From Lucinisca nassula (lineage: Eukaryota; Mollusca; Bivalvia; Lucinida; Lucinidae): DNA of 64,000 nucleotides. The notes under the pieces are model-generated. The model was given only the letters and a program-made list of their open reading frames with translations, was not told where the DNA came from and searched no databases. The DNA is taken from positions 161,993,908-162,057,907 of the forward strand of contig OY757011.1 of assembly GCA_963580285.1 (NCBI GenBank). Reading direction: 5' to 3'. Below are positions 60,370 through 64,000 of this stretch, piece by piece (position 1 is the stretch's first letter; every line of letters begins with the position of its first letter). Both the position numbers and the translations under genes were made by a program.

Positions 60370-60612
60370 TTGTTTGATTTGATGTTTAACATTCCCCTCA
60401 ACACTATGTAGATCATTTTGGAGACACTGCTTCCAATTTTGTGGGACCTTTACCCGACATTCGACAGCTCAAGTCCTGCCACCAAATGGAATCAATAGGA
60501 TCTATTTATGCAGGTATGGTCCGACTCGCAACACTTTGCCTGAGCAGGACCAACTAACTGGTTTACCAGTACTCATGTGCGCAGTTTCCCCTCGAGCAAG
60601 CGTCATGGTGCG
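60370..60612 (-). mobile_element. SINE-1, diverged
   Basis: GTTTGATTTGATGTTTAACA through CAATTTTGTGGGACC; head damaged. Confidence 0.65.
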
Positions 60613-60693
60613 GGACAGTGACCCTCAGGATGAATTTTTCCATCCACTTCTCACAGCCATGTAAGATAATTATTATCTGGACCAGTAACTTAC

Positions 60694-60876
60694 ATCTGGA
60701 TTAGGATCATTTGCTTGGACTGTAATCAGCTCTGTATCAATCGGTAGATTTTCATCGCGGACCAAGTTGTACTCGCGTTGCGGGAAGAATGGTACTCCTA
60801 TTCTCGTGATGGTGATACTAACACTAGTCTCATCTGACAGCCTTGGGTAGCCATTGTCCCGTACACCAACAGTGAA
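60694..60876 (-). CDS. Cadherin exon 1 of the window: linker and start of a unit
   Basis: Acceptor acatttcag, donor gtaagtta, 61 codons, phase 0. It encodes FTVGVRDNGYPRLSDETSV, ITRIGVPFFPQREYN and ELITVQANDPNPD. It starts in mid-unit, so more exons lie upstream. The linker TRIGVPFF lacks DxNDN. Confidence 0.93.
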
Positions 60877-61059
60877 CTGAAATGTTACAACAAACATTAA
60901 ATTCAGAGGCGGGATAAATGCTGTTGCAATCACAAAAAAACACCGATTTACAGAATATTTGCTAATTTGCCAATTTTTTTAAACTACAGGGTCACCTGTA
61001 CTAAGCAGGCACCTTAGGGATAATCCTAATGTGCTTGCATAAGGGAGTTGGTTGGTTAA

Positions 61060-61485
61060 TAAAGGTTACTCTCCTGCTGAATTACTAAATTAGCCAGACC
61101 ATTTCTGACTCAGCAAATCAGATTGCATGACTCAAGGTTTTCATTGAAATTCACAAACAATGACAAACAGTGGAGATCCTGATCCAGAAGCCATCAGCGG
61201 CAAGTTGTTCAACACTAATGTTGTCATTAGTTAACATATCGTTAAAACTTTGATTATTTATTATGGCAAATATGCTAATATTTTTACTGAAAAAAAAGTG
61301 AACAGCTTTTGCATTCGCAAAAGCTGCTCACATTATTTCAGCAAAAATATCAAAATTTTAAATATTAAACTTGCTAGAACAGTTAACAATATGACCACTA
61401 ACGAGCTCGTTAGGCTAACAATGCTTTGAACAACTGGACCCTGATCTAGATCTACACTGCTTGTTTCATGAGCAGAAAAAAGGTT
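61060..61485. mobile_element. MITE-D holding a MITE-H (about 61197-61442)
   Basis: MITE-D: TCTCCTGCTGAATTAC, AACAGTGGAGATCCTGATC, then GATCTAGATCTACACTGC. MITE-H has GCAAGTTGTTCAACACT, the core GTGAACAGCTTTTGC / GCAAAAGCTGCTCAC, and TTTGAACAACTGGACCC. A fragment of the GCAAGCACC element lies at 60985-61015. Confidence 0.7.
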
Positions 61486-61559
61486 AAAGCATTTGCCTTT
61501 TGGGGGAGCAAAACATTTGATTGTTTATGATCGGCTACTTTCTTAATAGAGATTACCAC

Positions 61560-61815
61560 TGTTTGTTTGTTTGTATCGGAGTTTTACAGCCCAGTCAAAG
61601 CTATTTTAGGTCATTTTTGAGCTGGTCAGTTGACCTATCCACACTTTTCCTGGGCAGGCTTATAAGTAAGCAGTTAACCATTACAGTGCATATTCTTTCA
61701 ACAAAAACTGACAACTGCCCTTTTCGAATCAGCGGAAGGGAGAGAATAACCGAAGAAAAGATTTCATGATCAATCTCCATGAAAGAATAATACCGACCCC
61801 GGCAGGTATCAGAGG
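61560..61815 (-). mobile_element. SINE-2
   Basis: GTTTGTTTGTATCGGAGTTT to CGACCCCGGCAGGTATCAGA; tRNA-like head mostly lost. A MITE-A end follows (61830-61895). Confidence 0.75.
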
Positions 61816-61984
61816 TCGTCACTGTAAATTATTATGAAAACATGCCTATACAAATACATTGTAAACTTAACAGCCAAAAAAAGAAAAAAAAAAAAAATTC
61901 TCCCATCAGAAATAGAAAACAACAAAAAAACTAGAAATGTGTCCAAAGTACACAGATGCCCCCGCTTAGCACATTAATTTTTAA

Positions 61985-62430
61985 GTGGTGCAAATACCAA
62001 TCTGTGCGAGTTTCGGCGTTCCACCAATAGTGACCTTGACGTTAAAAGTCGAAATCGCTCGAGATATTGTCATAAGGAACATTTGTGTGAAGTTATTTTG
62101 AAATCGGTGAAGAAATGTAAGCGCTAGAGGGGTGACAAAGTTTTTCTAAAAATAGCCACAGTGACCTTGACCTTGAAAATGAAACTCGCTAGAGATATTG
62201 TCATAAGGAACATTTGTGTGAAGTTATATTGAAATTAGTCAAGAAATGTAAGCGCTAGAGTGAAGACAAAGTTTTTCTAAAAATAGCCACAGTGACCTTG
62301 AACTTGAAAGTCAAAATAGCTTGAGATATTGTCATAAGGAACATTTGTATGAAGTTATATTGAAATTGGTGAAGAAATGTAGGCGCTAGAGCAATGACAA
62401 AGTTTTTCTAAAAATAGCCACTGTGACCTC
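61985..62430 (+). repeat. 131-bp tandem array, three copies and a partial
   Basis: AGTGACCTTGA starts near 62029, 62160 and 62291, and GTGACCTC at 62422. Each unit has GAGATATTGTCATAAGGAAC and GACAAAGTTTTTCTAAAAAT. Confidence 0.9.
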
Positions 62431-63751
62431 AGACATGTTAAGTCTCCCGAAAATCGCGGGAGACTCCCGAAAAAATAGCTTTCCTCACGGCTCACGAAAT
62501 TCAGGATAAAACTCCCGGAAAAATGAAAATACCGTTTTTGGACAAATTTTTGAAAAGCTGTGCTTGTATTTTCATGTGTGCAAACCAGTGGAAAAATGCG
62601 AGTTAATCCGTGAGTAAAACTGTTAATAATTAATGCACTGTGCAGTATTATTGGGGATTAAAACACGGTTCCACACCTGCAAATGGGCATTTACAAATGA
62701 AAACAGTCGTTTCTTGAAGTGATTGCAAAATTGAAAGTAAATCATAACGGTTAATTTCCTTAACCAACGGACCATGTTAGTTTACCGAATTGTGTCATAA
62801 ACGCCGACCCTATTTGTCACGGATCAGTCTATTCTACTATTACACTGTAAACAAAAGCCTCCGGTGGTCTCAATAAGCCTACAATCTTCTGTGTGACAAG
62901 GTGTGAAAATAAGATTAAGTTATGGCTGTAATTTGCATTTATCCCCCAGTCAAAAAATTTAATCCACAATCAGTGTGAAAATGATGTAATCGCTCCTAAG
63001 ATGTTCAGCAACATCTAACGGTAGATTTATGCATAATAAAAACAGACTTTTCTACTGTCTCGTGCATGTTTATGTTTGGCGCCAAAATAGCAGATGCTTG
63101 GCGGGAAAAGTCGAACGCTTTAATGTGTGTAAACACATCTGTATGCTGTTGTTGGTGATTGACACAAGAGCTTCCTGGGATAAGTCGGGAATTGTGGAAG
63201 GCAAGTTCCATATCCAGCTCTTACCGGTTGCAAACATTTTTATGAAAGAGATACGCCCCATTAAAATAAAATACAACGATTAAACATTAAACACGTTCGG
63301 GCTTGCTGGGGTGGGATGACGTCATTTTCCGAGCGCGTACAGAAAAACGGTAGCTGCTGTTTGTGGACAGTGGATTTCATGGCGTTTTTGGTGGTGAAGA
63401 TCATTGATGTTCGCCTTGGACTTGCTTGTTGAGGTGGTGTGAAAGTTGTGGTCTTGTGGCTGGATCATTAAATTATAGACTAATCTGCATTCTTAATCTC
63501 TTTTCTCGCTAACCTGACACTTTTGATCTTTTGAGTACATGTATATTGGCTGCAGCTTGTGTCAATCATGCATGTCAAGTTTATATAACTATCAGTATCT
63601 TTAATTGCTAATTGGACAAGCTGTTATGACATGTCTGCTTTTAATTTGAACTTGAAAAAGTACCGTTATTGACCGTGACAACTACAGTATTAACTTAAAA
63701 GTCGGAGGGGAATAAAGTTGTTGTGCTTGAGACTTGATCGAAATTTTGGAT
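62431..63751. other. Relatively repeat-poor stretch
   Basis: Holds a small hairpin (TCTCCCG / CGGGAGA near 62448-62470) and TGACGTCA (a CRE-type palindrome) at 63317-63324. No ORF with a recognisable domain; the 84-codon ORF at 63029-63283 is unassigned. It could include upstream regulatory or non-coding exon sequence, without proof. Confidence 0.4.
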
Positions 63752-64000
63752 TATTATACCCGCTTTTGCGAAGAATAATCGGGTATATTATTTTCGTGTC
63801 CGAGTTGAGTGTCTGTCAATCAATGGGTCTGTATGTACGTATGTATGTGTGTACGTACGTATGTCACGTTTCTATGGAATGGATCTCCTCTGAAACCGAT
63901 TAAGGTACACTTTTCAAACTTTGCCTGTGGATAGTACATGGGATGTTGATGACACTGGGCTACTTTGGGCGTGACCTTGACCTCAACATGACCCAAGGTC
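63752..64000 (+). repeat. Start of a dispersed repeat, cut by the window end
   Basis: ATTATACCCGCTTTTGCGA and AATAATCGGGTATATT form a terminal hairpin, then GTATGT microsatellite-like sequence and GTGACCTTGACC at the end. Confidence 0.45.

Larger units (their letters stand above)
18278..60876 (-). other. Cadherin-superfamily gene, 3' part (19 coding exons)
   Basis: Nineteen exons with GT/AG junctions join in phase into about 1,060 residues. In order: the end of one cadherin repeat, six full cadherin-type units, a further unit that runs into a membrane-proximal region, one membrane helix and a cytoplasmic tail. The upstream exons lie beyond the right part of the window. Mainly phase-0 introns, a long extracellular chain and a C-terminal class I PDZ-type end (Thr-Met-Leu) recall cadherin-23-like proteins; vertebrate CDH23 is known to bind the PDZ protein harmonin. 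No catenin-binding tail is obvious. Most linkers between repeats lack the calcium motif DxNDN. Cadherin-23-like is a guess; another large non-classical cadherin is possible. Confidence 0.85.

Noticed and set aside
63029..63283. 84-codon ORF
   Set aside because: No motif, signal peptide or splice context; overlapping ORFs on the other strand are equally long.

Overview
The window is intron- and repeat-rich animal DNA. The repeat types (arrays with TGACCTTGA, AGCTCACCTGAGC / GTCCGTC elements, tRNA-derived SINEs, very many small hairpin transposons) suggest a mollusc, most likely a bivalve. No species can be named from this alone. There are no prokaryotic features.

Layout. (1) 1-6999: 3' part of a Ty3/gypsy-type LTR retrotransposon: end of pol (integrase), two short tandem arrays, an intact 480-codon TatD-like metal hydrolase ORF where env often lies, a long non-coding stretch, a polypurine tract and a 240-bp LTR. 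It seems to have inserted into the reverse transcriptase of a LINE whose 3' half follows (7000-8966). (2) 8967-15047: arrays of about 334-bp and about 140-bp units inside elements with GTCCGTC-type ends. (3) 18.3-60.9 kb, minus strand: the last 19 coding exons of a large cadherin-superfamily gene. Every junction joins in phase, giving about 1,060 residues: six complete and two incomplete cadherin-type units, a membrane-proximal region, one membrane helix, a cytoplasmic tail of about 115 residues and a C-terminal Thr-Met-Leu. (4) The introns are filled with MITEs and SINEs and hold one full-length LINE (49148-54960) with 14-bp target duplications. (5) 61-64 kb: repeats, then a fairly repeat-poor stretch.

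Local family labels (not database names). MITE-A: ends CATYACG, core hairpin TTAGAACCGCCTC. MITE-B: ends CAGTCGAACTTC, TA target. MITE-C: ends CAGTC(A/C)ACCC, TA target. MITE-D: ends CCCTTATCCTGCTG, TTAA target. MITE-E: ends CCCATTTTGTACC or CCCATTGCATGC, TTAA. MITE-F: ends CCCTTACGACG, TTAA. MITE-G: core AGACTGCTCC, ends unclear. MITE-H: ends CAGGGGCCAGTTGTTCAAA. MITE-I: ends GGGGAATGGG, TTAA. MITE-J: ends CAGTRAAAYTCC, TA. MITE-K: AAGGCTTGACATT hairpins. MITE-L: ends GRGCYCCRYCAAGCG, 4-bp duplication. SINE-1: tail ACGTTAAACCTCAAATCAAA, no clear tRNA head. SINE-2 to SINE-5: tRNA-derived.

The two strongest unusual signals are the retrotransposon carrying a TatD hydrolase, and the sharing of two palindromic cores between MITE families whose ends differ.
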